Source: Costus lasius (lineage: Eukaryota > Streptophyta > Magnoliopsida > Zingiberales > Costaceae). Taken from it: a stretch of 64,000 bases of DNA. The notes beneath the pieces are model-generated. The model searched no databases. It had not been told where the DNA came from and was given only the letters and a program-made list of their open reading frames with translations. Within the stretch, counting starts at the first letter, position 1. The number at the start of each line of letters is the position of its first letter. Shown one piece after another: positions 1 to 12,450 of the stretch. The translations under genes were made by a program, and so were the position numbers. The stretch is taken from assembly GCA_027563935.2 (NCBI GenBank), contig JANVAS020000222.1:1-64000 (forward strand). The letters are read 5' to 3'.

Positions 1-1
1 G

Positions 2-2140
2 AGAAATAGAACGTTACTTGATATGGTTCGTTCTATGATGAGTCAGGCTACTCTACCTTACTCCTTTTGGGGATTTGCACTGGAGACAGCTGCAAAGGTA
101 CTAAACCGAGTGCCATCCAAGGCAGTTTCAAAGACCCCATATGAATTATGGTATGGGAAACAGCCTAGCTTGACATTTATCAGGATCTGGGGCTGCGAGG
201 CTTATGTCAAAAAGCTCGCCTCTGGGAAACTAGAGAGCAGATCTAACAAATGCATCTTTGTCGGTTACCCTAAGGAAACTAAGGGTTATTATTTCTACGA
301 TCCCAAAGAGAACAAGGTGTTTGTTGCTCAGACGGCCATATTTCTTGAGAAGGAGTTTCTTCTGCAAGAGGCCAGTGGGAGAGAAATAAAGCTGGATGAG
401 AATCCAGAGGAAGGACAAAGTAGTCAAGCACAATTGGATGAGCCTGAGCCGGTAGATCAGGTTATTGAACAACCTGAGGCTCAGATATCACGGGAACCGC
501 GAAGATCGGGAAGGATCCGTCGACAGCCTGAGCGCTATGACGGAGTCTACATCATTGATAATGATGAACCCCTCACTTATGCGGATGCGGTCAGTGGACC
601 GGATTCAGTGAGATGGCTTGAAGCTATGCGCGCCGAGATGGACTCCATGTCAGATAACCAAGTCTGGGATTTGGTTGATCCGCCTCCGGGAGTTATCCCT
701 ATAGGCTGTAAATGGATCTTCAAGAAGAAGATTGACATGGATGGTAACGTGGTTACCTATAAAGGCAGGCTAGTTGCGAAAGGTTTCAAACAAATCTACG
801 GGATAGATTATGATGAAACTTTCTCACCTGTAGCTATGTTTAAGTCTATTCGGATTCTTTTCGCCATAGCAGCATATTATGATTATGAGATCTGGCAAAT
901 GGATGTGAAGACAGCTTTCCTCAATGGAAATCTGGATGAGGATGTGTATATGACACAACCAGAAGGTTTCACTAATCCATCAGATCGTCATAAAATATGC
1001 AAGTTAAAGAAGTCTATTTATGGACTTAAACAAGCATCAAGAAGCTGGAATATTCGTTTTGATGAATCAATCTCTGAATTTGGTTTCATCAAGAATGAGG
1101 ATGACCCATGTGTATATAAGAGGTTTAGTGGGAGCGTGATTACTTTCCTAGTCCTCTACGTCGATGATATCTTGATCATTGGAAACGATATTCCTGAAAT
1201 GCATGCGGTGAAAGCATGGTTAAGAAAATGTTTCCAGATGAAAGATTTAGGAGAAGCAGCCTATGTATTAGGTGTGAAGATCTACAGGGATAGATCTAAG
1301 AGGCTTCTCGGGCTGTGCCAGAGTACTTACATCGATAAAGTCCTGGAGAGATTTCATTTAGAGAATTCTAAAAGAGGATATCTTCCAGTCAGACATGGTC
1401 TGAATCTTTCGAAGAGTCAGTGTCCACAAACACAGACTGAGAAAGATGAAATGGACAATACGCCTTATGCTTCGGCTATTGGATCCATTATGTATGCGAT
1501 GTTGTGTACTCGCCCAGACGTCGCTTACGGGTTAAGCGTGACCAGTCGATTCCAAAGTAATCCAGGTTTGGCGCACTGGATTGCAGTCAAGAACATCTTA
1601 AAATATCTGCGGAGGACCAAAGATATGTTCTTGATGTATGGTGGTCAGGAAGAACTCAGTATTGAAGGATATACTGACGCTTCGTTCCAGTCTGACCAGG
1701 ATGATTTTCGATCGCAATCAGGCTATGTTTTTAGCTTGAATGGAGGAGCAGTGGTGTGGAAAAGTTTCAAACAGTCAATCGTTGCTGATTCCACAACAAA
1801 AGCCGAGTATGTTGCAGCCTCGGAAGCATCCAAGGAGGCAGTGTGGATTCGTAAGTTCGTTCAAGAACTTGGTGTTGTTCCTTCGAGTGCAGATCCTTTG
1901 GTTATCTTCTGTGATAACACTGGAGCAATCGCACAAGCAAAGGAACCACGGTCGCACCAGAAGTCCAAGCACATACAGAGACGGTTTCATTTGATCAGGG
2001 AGATCATAGATCGTGGCGAGATCAAAGTCTGCAAGGTTCATACAGATGACAATCTGGCAGACCTGCTTACCAAGCCTCTGGCGCAGCAGAAGCATGAGAA
2101 GCACTGTAATAATATGGGTTTGAGATTTCTCAACCATTAG
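2..2140 (+). CDS. Partial copia polyprotein: integrase C-terminus, reverse transcriptase, RNase H (element A)
   Basis: The frame is open from base 2 to the stop at 2138-2140, about 712 codons, and has no true start because the 5' part lies outside the window. It begins just after the integrase catalytic glutamate (residues RNRTLLDM). The integrase C-terminal domain and a basic linker (SGRIRRQPERY) follow. The RT contains DVKTAFLNG and the catalytic YVDD (about 1159-1170). RNase H follows (YTDASF, then FCDNTGA) and the frame ends with GLRFLNH. In A the RNase H motif reads STTKAEY, where sister copies read STTEAEY, and ADLLTK replaces ADPLTK, so RNase H may be impaired. There is no frameshift or stop in the visible part. 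Such polyproteins are cleaved by their own protease and act in cytoplasmic virus-like particles and, for integrase, the nucleus. Confidence 0.93.
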   Translation, partial: RNRTLLDMVRSMMSQATLPYSFWGFALETAAKVLNRVPSKAVSKTPYELWYGKQPSLTFIRIWGCEAYVKKLASGKLESRSNKCIFVGYPKETKGYYFYDPKENKVFVAQTAIFLEKEFLLQEASGREIKLDENPEEGQSSQAQLDEPEPVDQVIEQPEAQISREPRRSGRIRRQPERYDGVYIIDNDEPLTYADAVSGPDSVRWLEAMRAEMDSMSDNQVWDLVDPPPGVIPIGCKWIFKKKIDMDGNVVTYKGRLVAKGFKQIYGIDYDETFSPVAMFKSIRILFAIAAYYDYEIWQMDVKTAFLNGNLDEDVYMTQPEGFTNPSDRHKICKLKKSIYGLKQASRSWNIRFDESISEFGFIKNEDDPCVYKRFSGSVITFLVLYVDDILIIGNDIPEMHAVKAWLRKCFQMKDLGEAAYVLGVKIYRDRSKRLLGLCQSTYIDKVLERFHLENSKRGYLPVRHGLNLSKSQCPQTQTEKDEMDNTPYASAIGSIMYAMLCTRPDVAYGLSVTSRFQSNPGLAHWIAVKNILKYLRRTKDMFLMYGGQEELSIEGYTDASFQSDQDDFRSQSGYVFSLNGGAVVWKSFKQSIVADSTTKAEYVAASEASKEAVWIRKFVQELGVVPSSADPLVIFCDNTGAIAQAKEPRSHQKSKHIQRRFHLIREIIDRGEIKVCKVHTDDNLADLLTKPLAQQKHEKHCNNMGLRFLNH

Positions 2141-2149
2141 ATTAAGTGC

Positions 2150-2159
2150 AAGTGGGAGA
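2150..2159 (+). other. Polypurine tract of element A
   Basis: AAGTGGGAGA lies directly before the 3' LTR and recurs at the same place in B, C, E, F and G. It primes plus-strand DNA synthesis. Confidence 0.85.
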
Positions 2160-2160
2160 T

Positions 2161-3823
2161 TGTTGGGGTATGCCCTTAAGGCTAATGTTTGAGGCCTTGG
2201 GATTGTAACAGTATCATGTATAAACTCTTATGTTTATAAAGGCAATGGTTGTTATTCAGTTTGTTACATTGTCTGCAGCAATAAGTGTGCTTCTGAATAA
2301 TGTCTCAAAGCTGTTCAGCTAGGCTGACATGCTATATGTCCTTAGTCGAGATATCTTGGTGAACATGAGACAGCCTTGATATGATTGAGACTAATATGTG
2401 TTCTAATCTTATAGGATGCTTTGAGCATGGAGTAAGATGTAGACTCATGGGTACATTGGATGTACTGGACAGACCCTACTAGGATATTCAATTGCTTGTC
2501 ACAATGTGAATAATCCTTGTTTGCAACAAGTGGCACATGTCCTCTGACTTGAGATCACTTGTGTTTCTAAATGATGATTGTCATTGTTTTGAGGTAGTTC
2601 AATATCATTTGAAACATAATGGTTATAGACTATCTTGGATGGTGAGCTTGAGTCAGGTTAGGACACTAGTGATAGATATAGGATTGCCGTCTCCTTGTTT
2701 GGAGTGTGATGTTATAAAGGGGGCCCCCCTGGATGAGATGATTGAGAAAGTGTATGGCCATACCCAGGTGACTATGTTCATCTGATCTAATCATGCTCAT
2801 CATATTGGAGCTACAGGCTTGACACGCTTGTCCAATAAGAACATCCAGTGGCAAAGGAAACATGTATGCCTAGTGAAGTGGATTCACACTTGTGCTGTGG
2901 TTTGGGTGTAGTCTTGGAAGACTCTTTTCTTTATATCGGGAGACAGTGATGTGTTGCTAGATACCCCTCACTGATCGTGATAACGTGAGTTATCATTACC
3001 GACATTTAAAGGAAACCCTTAGGGTCGCACAATTTGATGATATGGCTTACTTAAGTCAGATCGTATGGACTGAATTGTTTGGGTTCAGTTTAAAGGGATT
3101 TAGTCTCTGATTGTAAGTGAGATCTAGTCTGATCATGTTTGATTGATTAGGGCTTGAGATCGGTAAGCTTCGATCGAGAGAATGGATGCTAGATCGGTGA
3201 GATCAGGAGCATCAAGAGATGAACGGTTGGATCTGGAGCCTTAGGGTTTAATTGTGATCTAGACCAAATCGCTTGGGTTAATTGGTCTTGGACCAAACTG
3301 AAATTGAACCAGCTCATCAAGTGAGCGCATGGTTCAAGTGGAGAGGAGTATGCGCTTGGGGTAATCCCATGGTCGCATGAAGAGAGTGGTTTACTATTTT
3401 TGGAAACCATGTTTCCAAATCGTGACCACACCTCACGATAGCTTCTCTTCACGCCTATTGTCGCTCCTTCCTCGCGTGGCTCTCTCATTCGAGTGTTTTT
3501 GGGGTTGACGACAAGAAGCAAATCGCCAAGCAAAGAAAAGGTTCTCTCTTCCCTTCCATACGACAAGGACTCCTTAGAACCTTGCTAGCACAAGGAGCAC
3601 TAAGGGAGTAGGTGATCACATCTTGTGTGCGTCTTCTCTGGAGGAGAGCGACTTCACTCTCTGCTTCCTAGACGCTAATCGAACCAATGGCAATGGTATG
3701 AATCCATACTCAAACAAGTTGATCATATATTTGCGAAAGATCTATTGAAACCCTGCTTCCGCTTGCAAAACTTTATGCGCCACCTATCTGGGTTTCACCC
3801 CCTAGTTACAGGGGAACCTTTCA
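2161..3823 (+). repeat. 3' LTR of element A (1663 bp)
   Basis: It starts TGTTGGGGTATGCCC and ends ACCTTTCA, with canonical TG...CA ends. It follows the PPT and aligns along its length with the LTRs of B, C, E and F. The short ORFs inside it are conserved only because LTRs are repeated. Confidence 0.93.
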
Positions 3824-4653
3824 GAAACCACAGCCGTAATTATATTCTTGGAATGCAATTTTCATGGTCAAATTTGCGTCCGATTTTTGCGCGATCGATT
3901 GCGGACGATCCAGGCCCTTAAATTCAAAGTTGTAAGAAGGACAAAGAGAGCATCTAAGGAGGAGAGCACGCCAAGGGAGAAAACCCTAATTTTCATCCAC
4001 TGTCGAGGGAGAAATCAAGTTACACACTGCCGCCTTAGGTTTCACTGCCGGGAACCGTACAGTGCATCTCCAGCCGTGAAATTTGAGGGGAAGCTTTGCT
4101 TCGAGGAGGCAATGATACCCCGGAAGTTTCAGAGAGAAAGGATCTCAATCAGAGGAGAAATCAACGAAAGAAGAGGCACCGGCACTGTTCATTGCGGGTT
4201 CATGGAGCAAATTACGGTTGTAATTTCTATTATAGCTGTGTTGTAAAGATGATTTCTCCTTCTTTTCGATTTCTGATCATTCTAAACTATGGTTTATTGT
4301 ATTTCTTCCTCCATGCTAGTTTAAACATCTTTATGGGACATGGGGTGTAATCCCCTTGATTTTTTATGACTAGAAACTTCTATTTTGTCAGAATAGTTTT
4401 TATTATGATAATTCTACTTATATGATGATTGCCTATAATTCTCCATAGTTTTCTTATTATCATGCATGTTTTTAGAGTTTTCGCAATATGGACTGAAAGT
4501 TGATTTGCTTGAGAACTTAGATCCCTAAAATTGAATATTAGGAACTCACCGTAAGAAATTAGGTTAGTTCTTATTTCTTAATTTTAGAAGAATAATTGTC
4601 ATGTTTGATAATTTAAATCTAGGATTGAGTTATTTCATTAAAAGTGAAGATCT
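3824..4653 (+). repeat. Athila-like LTR, middle segment (between insertions A and B)
   Basis: This aligns with the + strand Athila-like LTR at about 26370-27180: the same TTTTCATGGTCAAATTTG and GATTGCGGACGATCCAG blocks, and the same run to GAAGATCTTG. The LTR is cut by element B at 4653 and resumes at 22936. Its start lies left of element A, outside the window. Open frames inside it (3848-4246 and 4096-4350) show no known domain. Confidence 0.85.
4649..4653. other. Target-site duplication of element B (left), GATCT
   Basis: GATCT occurs immediately left of the B LTR and again at 22931-22935, immediately right of the other B LTR. This is the exact 5-bp duplication expected of integrase. Confidence 0.95.
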
Positions 4654-6331
4654 TGAAGGAACCCCCAATAAGGGGGGGGGGGAAACCCTATACATGCGCT
4701 TCTAGCATGCAATGCGGAAAAAGGGCTTCTAAAGATCGCATATGAACTATATAATCAACTTAAACCAACTTAAGATCATGATATGATCTTACCATTGCCA
4801 TGGATGGAAGGCGGCTTGGAAGAAGAAAACAAGGTTGATCTCCTCCAAAAGGTGCGCACACAAGAAGACAAAGACTACTCCCTTCTCAACTTTGTGCTAG
4901 CAAAAGCTTCAAGGGGTCTTATCGCATGAAGGAGATGATGAACTCTTGGCCGATATTTCTTCTCGTCACTTTCACCACACAAGAAAGTGTGTGTCGTCGA
5001 GAGCAAGATGATGGAGAGGAGCGTTAGCCAAACTTGTGATCGAATGTGGAGACATTCATCACAATTGTCAAACCGAAATGCCATAAATGGCAAGTCATCA
5101 AAGCTTGCGTTATGCGTTCACATGAAGTGAACCAAACGCATAGCTCTCCACTCAAATGAACCAAGCGCTCACATGTGAGCCGGTTCAATTCAATTGGTCC
5201 AATGACCAAACCAAATCAGCCCAATAATCGGTTCAGACCAAATTAAACCCTAAGGTTCAAAATCTGACCGTTCATCCTTTTAATGCTCTTGATCTCTTCG
5301 ATCTAGCATCCACACTCTCGATCTAAGCTTACCGATCTCAAGCCCTAATCAATCAAACATGATCAGACTGGATCTCACTTACAATCAGAGTTTAATCTCC
5401 TTTAAACTGAACTTGAACAATTCAGTCCACACGATCTGACTTAAGTAGCCATATCATCAAATTGTGCGACCCTAAGGGTTTCCTTTAAATGTCGGTAATG
5501 ATAACTTACGTTATCACGATCAGCGAGGGGTATCTAGCAACACATCACTGTCTCCCGATATAAAGGAAAGAGTCTTCCAAGACTCCACCCAACCACAGCA
5601 TAAGTGTGAATCAACTCACTAGGCATGCATGATTCCTTTGCCACTGGATGTTCTTATTGGACAAGCATGTCAAGCCTGTAACTCCAATACGATGAGCATG
5701 ATTAGATCAGATGCACATAGTCATCTGGGTATGGCCATACACTTCCTCAATCATCTCATATAGGGGGGCCCTTTAGAACATCACACTCCTTAAACAAGGA
5801 GACGGCAATCCTTTATCTATCACAAGTGCCCTAACCTGACTCAAGCTCACCATCCAAGATAGTCTATAATCATTATGTTTCAAATGATATTGAACTACCT
5901 CAAAACAATGACAATCATCATTTAGAAACATAAGTGATCTCAAGTCAAAGGACATGTGCCACTTAGTGCTTACAAGGATCATTCACATTGTGACAAGCAA
6001 TGGAATATCCGAGTAGGGTCTGTCCAGTACATCCAATGTACCCATGAGTCTACATCTTATTCCATGCTCGAAGCATCCTATAAGATTAGCACTCATATCA
6101 GTCTCAATCATATCAAGGCTGTCTCATGTTCACCAAGATATCTCGACTAAGGACATATAGCCTGTCAGCCTAGCTGAACAGCTTTGAGACATTATTCAGA
6201 AGTACACTTATTACAGCAGACAAGGTAACAACCTGAATAATAACCATGCCTTTATAAACTTAAGAGTTTATTACATGATACTTATACAATCCCAAGGCCT
6301 CAAACATTAGCCTTAAGGGCATACCCCAACA
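4654..6331 (-). repeat. 3' LTR of element B (1678 bp)
   Basis: On the + strand it runs from TGAAGGAACCCCC to GGGCATACCCCAACA, the reverse complement of the TGTTGGGG...CA family LTR. It contains an 11-nt G run (4672-4682), which is 16 nt in the partner LTR. Confidence 0.95.
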
Positions 6332-6332
6332 A

Positions 6333-6342
6333 TCTCCCACTT
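6333..6342 (-). other. Polypurine tract of element B
   Basis: The complement of TCTCCCACTT gives AAGTGGGAGA, next to the 3' LTR. Confidence 0.85.
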
Positions 6343-6351
6343 GCACTTAAT

Positions 6352-9300
6352 CTAATGGTTGAGAAATCTCAAACCCATATTATTACAGTGCTTCTCATGC
6401 TTCTGCTGCGCCAGAGGTTTGGTAAGTGGGTCTGCCAGATTGTCATCTGTATGAACCTTGCATATTTTGATCTCGCCTCGATCAATGATCTCCCGGATCA
6501 AGTGAAACCGTCTCTGTATGTGCTTAGACTTCTGGTGCGACCGCGGTTCCTTTGCTTGTGCGATGGCTCCAGTGTTATCACAGAAGATAACCAAAGGATC
6601 AGCACTCGAAGGAACGACACCAAGTTCTCTCACGAACTTACGAATCCACACTGCCTCCTTGGATGCTTCCGAGGCTGCAACATACTCGGCTTCTGTTGTG
6701 GAATCAGCAACAGTTGACTGTTTGAAACTTTTCCACACCACTGCTCCACCAATCAAGCTAAAAACATAGCCTGATTGCGATCGGAAATCATCCTGGTCCG
6801 ACTGGAACGAAGCGTCAGTATATCCCTCTATACTGAGTTCTTCCTGACCACCCATATATCAAGAACATATCTTTGGTCCTCCGCAGATATTTTAAAATGT
6901 TCTTGACTGCAATCCAGTACGCCAAACCTGGATTACTTTGGAATCGACTGTCACGCTTAACCCGTAAGCGACGTCTGGGCGAGTACACAACATCGCATAC
7001 ATAATGGACCCAATAGCCCGAAGCATAAGGCGTATTGTCCATTTCATCTTTCTCAGTCTGTGTTTGTGGACACTGACTCTTCGAAGATTCAGACCATGTC
7101 TGACTGGAAGATATCCACGTTAGAATTCTCTAAATGGAATCTCTCCAGGACCTTATCGATGTAAGTACTCTGCACAGCCCGAGAAGCCTCTTAGATCTAT
7201 CCCTGTAGATCTTCACACCTAATACATAGGCTGCTTCTCCTAAATCTTTCATCTGGAAACATTTTCCTAACCATGCCTTAACAGCATGCAGTTCAGGAAT
7301 ATCATTTCCAATGATTAAGATATCATCGACGTAGAGGATTAGGAATGTAATTACGCTCCCACTAAACCTCTTATATACACACGGGTCATCCTCGTTCCTT
7401 GATGAAACCAAACTCAGAGATTGATTCATCAAAACGAATATTCCAGCTCCTAGATGCTTGTTTAAGTCCATAAATGGACTTCTTTAACTTGCATATTTTA
7501 TGACGATCTGATGGATTAGTGAAACCTTCTGGTTGTGTCATATACACATCTTCATCCAGATTTCCCATTAAGGAAAGCTGTCTTCACATCCATCTGCCAG
7601 ATCTCATAATCGTAATATGCAGCTATCGCGAAAAGAATCCGAATAGACTTAAACATGGCTACAGGTGAGAAAGTTTCATCATAATCTATCCCGTAGATTT
7701 GTTTGAAACCTTTCGCAACTAGCCTTACCTTTATAGGTACCACGTTACCATCCATGTCAATCTTCTTCTTGAAGATCCATTTACAGCCTATAGGGATTAC
7801 TCCCGGAGGCGGATCAACCAAATCCCAGACTTGGTTATCTGACATGGAGTCCATCTCGGCTCGCATAGCATCAAGCCATCTAGCTGACTTCGGTCCACTG
7901 ACCGCATGCGCATAAGTTAGGGGTTCATCATTTTCAATGATATAGACTCCGTCATAGCACTCAGGCTGTCGACGGATCCTTCCCGATCTTCGCGGTTCCG
8001 GTGATATCCGAGCCTCAGTTGTTCAGTAACCTGTTCTACCGGCTCAGGCTCATCCAACTCTGCCTGACTACTTTGTCCTTCCTCTGGAATCCTCATCCAG
8101 CTTTATTTCTCTCCCACTGGCCTCTTGCAGAAGAAATTCCTTCTCAAGAAATATGCCGTCCGAGCAAACAAACACCTTGTTCTCTTTGGGATCGTAGAAA
8201 TATAACCCTTCGTTTCCTTAGGGTAACCGACAAAGATGCATTTCTCAGATCTGCTCTCCAGTTTCCCAGAGGCGAGCTTTTTGACATAAGCCTCGCAACC
8301 CCAGATCCTGATAAATGTCAAGCTAGGCTGTTTCCCATACCATAACTCATATGGCGTCTTTGAAACTGCCTTGGATGGCACTCGGTTTAGTACCTTTGCA
8401 GCTGTTTCCAGTGCAAAACCCCAAAAGGAATATGGAAGAGTAGCCTGACTCATCATAGAACGAACCATATCAAGTAACGTTCTATTTCTCCTCTCGGACA
8501 CACCATTCCACTGCGGTGTTCCTGGCGGAGTGAGCTGTGAGATAATCCCACACTCCTTCAGATAGTCAGTAAATGCATGACTTAGTATTCTCCACCTCGA
8601 TCAGAACGAAGTGCCTTGATATTTCGGCCTAGCTGATTTTGTACTTCATTTTTGAACTCTTTGAACTGTCAAAAGATTCACTTTTATGTCTCATTAAATA
8701 GACATATCCATACCTACTGAAATCATCAGTGAAGGTAATGAAGTACTGATAGCCACCTCTGGCTGTTTACTAAAAGGCCCACACACATCACTGTGTATCA
8801 GGTCAAGTAAACCTGAAGTCCTTTGACCTTTGTGAGAAAAAGGTGACTTCGTCATTTTACCCATCAAACAAGCTTTGCATGTATCAATCTCCCCATTGGA
8901 GAATGATCCCAGTAGTCCATGATCATGCAACCGCTTAATGCGCTTCTCGTTTATATGGCCTAAACGACTATGCCATAGCAAGGTGCTGTCATCAGCATAC
9001 TTGGCTTTCTTATTATCAATGTTTTGTATAGAATATTCCATGTCCAACATGTATAACCCATTGTTAATTGAACCAGTTGCATACACAATATTATCATAAG
9101 ATAAAACACACTTTGAAATCTTGCATTCAAAGGCAAATCCTTTCCTGACAAGAGCAGGAATAGAGATAATATTCTTGGTAATACTGGGTACAAAATAACA
9201 ATTGTTTAATTCTAATACAATGCCAGATGGTAAATTAATGAAATAGTCTCCTACAGCAACAGCAGCAACCCGTGCCCCGTTTCCAACTCGTAGGTCTACC

Positions 9301-9913
9301 TCATGCTGTCCCACCTGTCTTCTTCTCTTGAGTTCCTGCACATTTGAACAAATGTGAACTCCACATGCAGTGTCCAACACCCATGATATAGAAGAAGATG
9401 AAACCATGACTTCCGTCACGAATATACCTGAGCCAGAAGCGATGCTTCCCCTCTTATCTCCTTGGAGCGCTTTACAGTCCTTTTTCCAGTGACCCAGCTG
9501 GCCACAGTGGAAACACCTGTTGTCCTTCGACCGCTTCACCTTCTGTTTCAGGGCCTTGCTGTAATTCTTGACAGGGGCCCTTGCCCTTCTTCCCCTTCTT
9601 CTTGTTCCTAGAAGGAACCATCAAGACAGAGGTTGAAGGCTTTACCCTTCAGAGTTTCCTCAGTAGTCAAGAGCATATTCAGCAGCTCTGCCGGCGTACA
9701 ATCGATTTTGTTCATATTAAAGTTAATGATGAACGCATCGAAAGAAGGCGGGAGAGACTGCAGAATAATATCCACAGCAAGCTCCTGGTTGATGGTATGC
9801 CCCAGTTTCTCCAAGCCTCCTTGTGCCCAATCATCTTGAGCACGTGAGCTCCCACTGGGCTCCCCTCAGCCAGTTTGCTCTGAAAGAAGAGCTTCGTCAG
9901 ATTATAGCGCTCA
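6352..9913 (-). pseudogene. Element B polyprotein, main part (rest of gag to RNase H), frameshifted
   Basis: Read on the minus strand, this continues the gag that starts at 19362 and is interrupted by element C. Compared with C and F it retains in order: the zinc knuckle CFHCGQLGHWKKDC (near 9510), protease WVLDTAC, integrase HSRLGH and the ERRNRTLLDM region, RT YVDD (near 7320), and RNase H through GLRFLNH. Single-base insertions or deletions break it near 8765, 8667, 8585, 8202, 8155, 7739, 7565, 7396, 7171, 7017, 6949 and 6853, mostly in two- or three-base homopolymers. It cannot make a polyprotein as it stands. Either it was already defective when copied, or the assembly has errors here. 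Confidence 0.9.
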
Positions 9914-9918
9914 GTCCT
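9914..9918. other. Target-site duplication of element C (left), GTCCT
   Basis: GTCCT precedes the 5' LTR of C and is repeated at 19043-19047, directly after its 3' LTR. The gag reading of B resumes exactly across it. Confidence 0.97.
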
Positions 9919-11620
9919 TGTTGGGGTATGCCCTTAAGGCTAATGTTTGAGGCCTATGGGAATGTATCAGTATCATGTAATAAACTGTTATGTTTAAAGG
10001 CATGGTTGTTATTCAGTTAGCTACATTGTCTGCTGCAATATATGTTCTTCTGAATAATGTCTCAAAGCTATTCAGCTGGGCTGACATGCTATTATGTCCT
10101 TAGTTGATATATCTTGGTGAACATGAGACAGCCTTGATATGGTTAAGACTAATATGTGTTCTAATCTTATAGGATGCTTCGAGCATGGAATAAGATGTAG
10201 ACTCATGGGTACATGGGATGTACTGGACAGACCCTACTAGGATGTTCAATTGTTTGTCACAATGTGAATATTCCTTGATTAAGACAAGTGGCACATTTCC
10301 TCTGACTTGAGATCACTTGTGTTTCTAAATGATAATTGTCATTGTTTTGAGGTAGTTCAATATCATTTGAAACATAATGATTATAGACTATCTTGGATGA
10401 TGAGCTTGAGTCAGGTTAGGGCACTAATGATAGACATAGGATTGCCGTCTCCTTGTTTAAGGAGTGTGATGTTCTAAAGGGGCCCCCTGGATGAGATGAT
10501 TGAGAAAAGAGTATGGCCATACCCAGGTGACAGTGTTCATCTGATCTAATCATGCTCATCATATTGGAGTTACGAGCTTGACAGGCTTGTCCAATAAGAA
10601 CATCCAGTGGCAAAGGAAATATGCATGCCTTGTGAATTGATTCACACTTGTGCTATGTTTTGGGTGTAGTCTTGGAAGACTCTTTCCTCTATATCGGGAG
10701 ACAGTGATGTGTTGCTAGATACCCCTCACTGATCGTGATAATGAGAATTATCGTTACCGACATTTAAAGGAAACCCTCAGGGTCGCACAATTTGATGATA
10801 TGGCTTACTTAAGTCAGATCGTGTGGACTGAATTGTTTAGGTTCAGTTTAAAGGGATTTAATCTCTGATTGTGAGTGAGATCTAGTCTGATCATGTTTGA
10901 TTGATTAGGGCTTTAGATCGGTAAGCTTCGATCGAGAGATTAGATGCCAGATCGGTCAGATCAGGGGCATCGAAGAGATTGACGGTTAGATCTGAAGCCT
11001 TAGGGTTTATTTAAGATCTAGACCATATTGCTTGGTTTAATTGGTCTTGGACCAAACCGAAGTGAACCCGCTCATTGGTTGAGCGCATGGTTCAAGTGAT
11101 GTGGCATTAGCGATTGGGTAAACCCAAGAGCGCATGTTGAGAAGTGGATGCTATTTTTGGATAGCACTTCTACTAATCGTGGCCATGACTCACGATTGCC
11201 ACACTTCACGCTTCCCCCTCTCTTTGTTCGTCGCCAACGCTTGGCTTAGACGTGACAACCTCTCGGCTAGAGAAGAGGAGGACGACAAAAGGAAACTCAA
11301 GCAAGACGATCTTTTTTTCCTTTCCCTTTCCATTCGACAAAGGCTTCTTGGAACCTTGCTAGCACAAGGAGCACCAAGGAAAGTAGGCGACACCAATTGT
11401 GTGCGTCACCTTAGGAGAAGGCTCGCTTGCGCCTTTCCTTCCAAGTCTTCATCCAACGCAAATGGCTATGGTATGAATTCAAGTTTACTTAAGTTGATCA
11501 TATATCATGCAATAGATTCTTTCAAACCCTTTATTCCGCTGCAAAGTTTTATGCGCCACATGACTAGGGTTTTTGCTCCCCCTAGAAGGGGACCCCCCTT
11601 AATCTTAAGGGGTACTTTCA
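9919..11620 (+). repeat. 5' LTR of element C (1702 bp)
   Basis: It starts TGTTGGGGTATGCCC and ends GGGGTACTTTCA directly before the PBS. The promoter should lie here. No strong TATA box is obvious; CTATATC near 10691 is a weak candidate. Confidence 0.96.
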
Positions 11621-11622
11621 AT

Positions 11623-11634
11623 TGGTATCAGAGC
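11623..11634 (+). other. Primer binding site of element C (tRNA-iMet type)
   Basis: TGGTATCAGAGC starts two bases after the LTR. It is complementary to the 3' end of plant initiator tRNA-Met, the usual copia primer. Confidence 0.93.
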
Positions 11635-12348
11635 CAACGTTAATGCTTGCTTATATGATTGCTTCATGTTGTGTGATCCATGTTTTAAATCTATAGATCT
11701 AGAGTTAACAACATGCGAATTTACATGTTACATTGTTTCATGCCGAAACATGCTTTTGTTATCTTGCTTGTTGGCGCATCTAGGTTTTATTAAAAATCCT
11801 TATTACATGCGCGCTCCAAATAGATCTAAGCCCATACTTTAAACCCTTAGACGGGTTACTAGGGTTGAAGTCATCCCCTAGGTTGGATCCAACAGTCTGA
11901 TCAGACTATCTGACAGCCTGAATGGGTCGACCAGTTAGCACCTTGGCGCAAGCCTATGGTGGCTATAGGTCGACTGCAGACAGGTGTGTAGCGATGTCTG
12001 ATTGAGACAACTTATGAACGCACCTGAGTTAGGCCCGGGGTCACGCCCGTTTGCCAGACCTCAGTGTGGATGTTCAGCCCTGGCGCATGCATAGTTGACC
12101 TTATGGTCGACGCAAGTCAGTTAGGACTTGGTGCATGCAAGGGCAGTGGATCTGACTAGGTTGGATGAGTGGATCCCTAGTAATGGACCGTTGTAAGGTT
12201 GTAGGGCAAATAAGGAAAATTAAAATTGATCCTATGGGGTTTTCAAAAATTTTAATTTTTATGATGGATCACATGGTTATTGAATGATGCATTTGCTTGT
12301 TTATTTAGTCTTATGTGGGCTGCTCATATTATTTGTGTGCTGTGCTGG

Positions 12349-12450
12349 GGCCTGCGTGCCTGGGAATATTGATTGTAAATTAATTTTGTTTTTGTGATCT
12401 GCGAATCACTGTTTAATTAATTTATAAATGTAAGTGACCTGCGTGTCACT
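12349..12450 (+). ncRNA. Triple CUGCGN-loop stem-loop array in leader of element C
   Basis: Three successive hairpins share the loop: GGC-CTGCGT-GCC (12349-12360), GTGAT-CTGCGA-ATCAC (12394-12409) and AGTGAC-CTGCGT-GTCACT (12433-12450). The same array is present in B, E and F with paired base changes in the third stem. Function is unknown; an RNA packaging or Gag-binding role is an inference. Confidence 0.7.

Larger units (their letters stand above)
1..3823 (+). mobile_element. Element A: Ty1/copia Angela-like retrotransposon, 3' part only
   Basis: The window opens inside the integrase coding region of a + strand copia element. It contains the rest of the polyprotein, the PPT and a complete 3' LTR. 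The sequence is closely similar to elements B, C, E and F, so it is one copy of the same family. The left half lies outside the window. It is inserted into an Athila-like LTR, whose sequence resumes at 3824. The expected 5-bp target duplication on the right would be GAAAC (3824-3828) but cannot be paired without the left flank. Confidence 0.95.

Noticed and set aside
3848..4350. Possible small genes in the 3824-4653 segment
   Set aside because: The stretch aligns with Athila-like LTR sequence; the ORFs overlap in different frames and are not kept in the other LTR copies.
11134..11643. 169-codon ORF in the 5' LTR of C, repeated in the 3' LTR
   Set aside because: It recurs only because LTRs are duplicated. 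The equivalent frame is not kept in LTRs of A, B, E or F, and no domain is visible.
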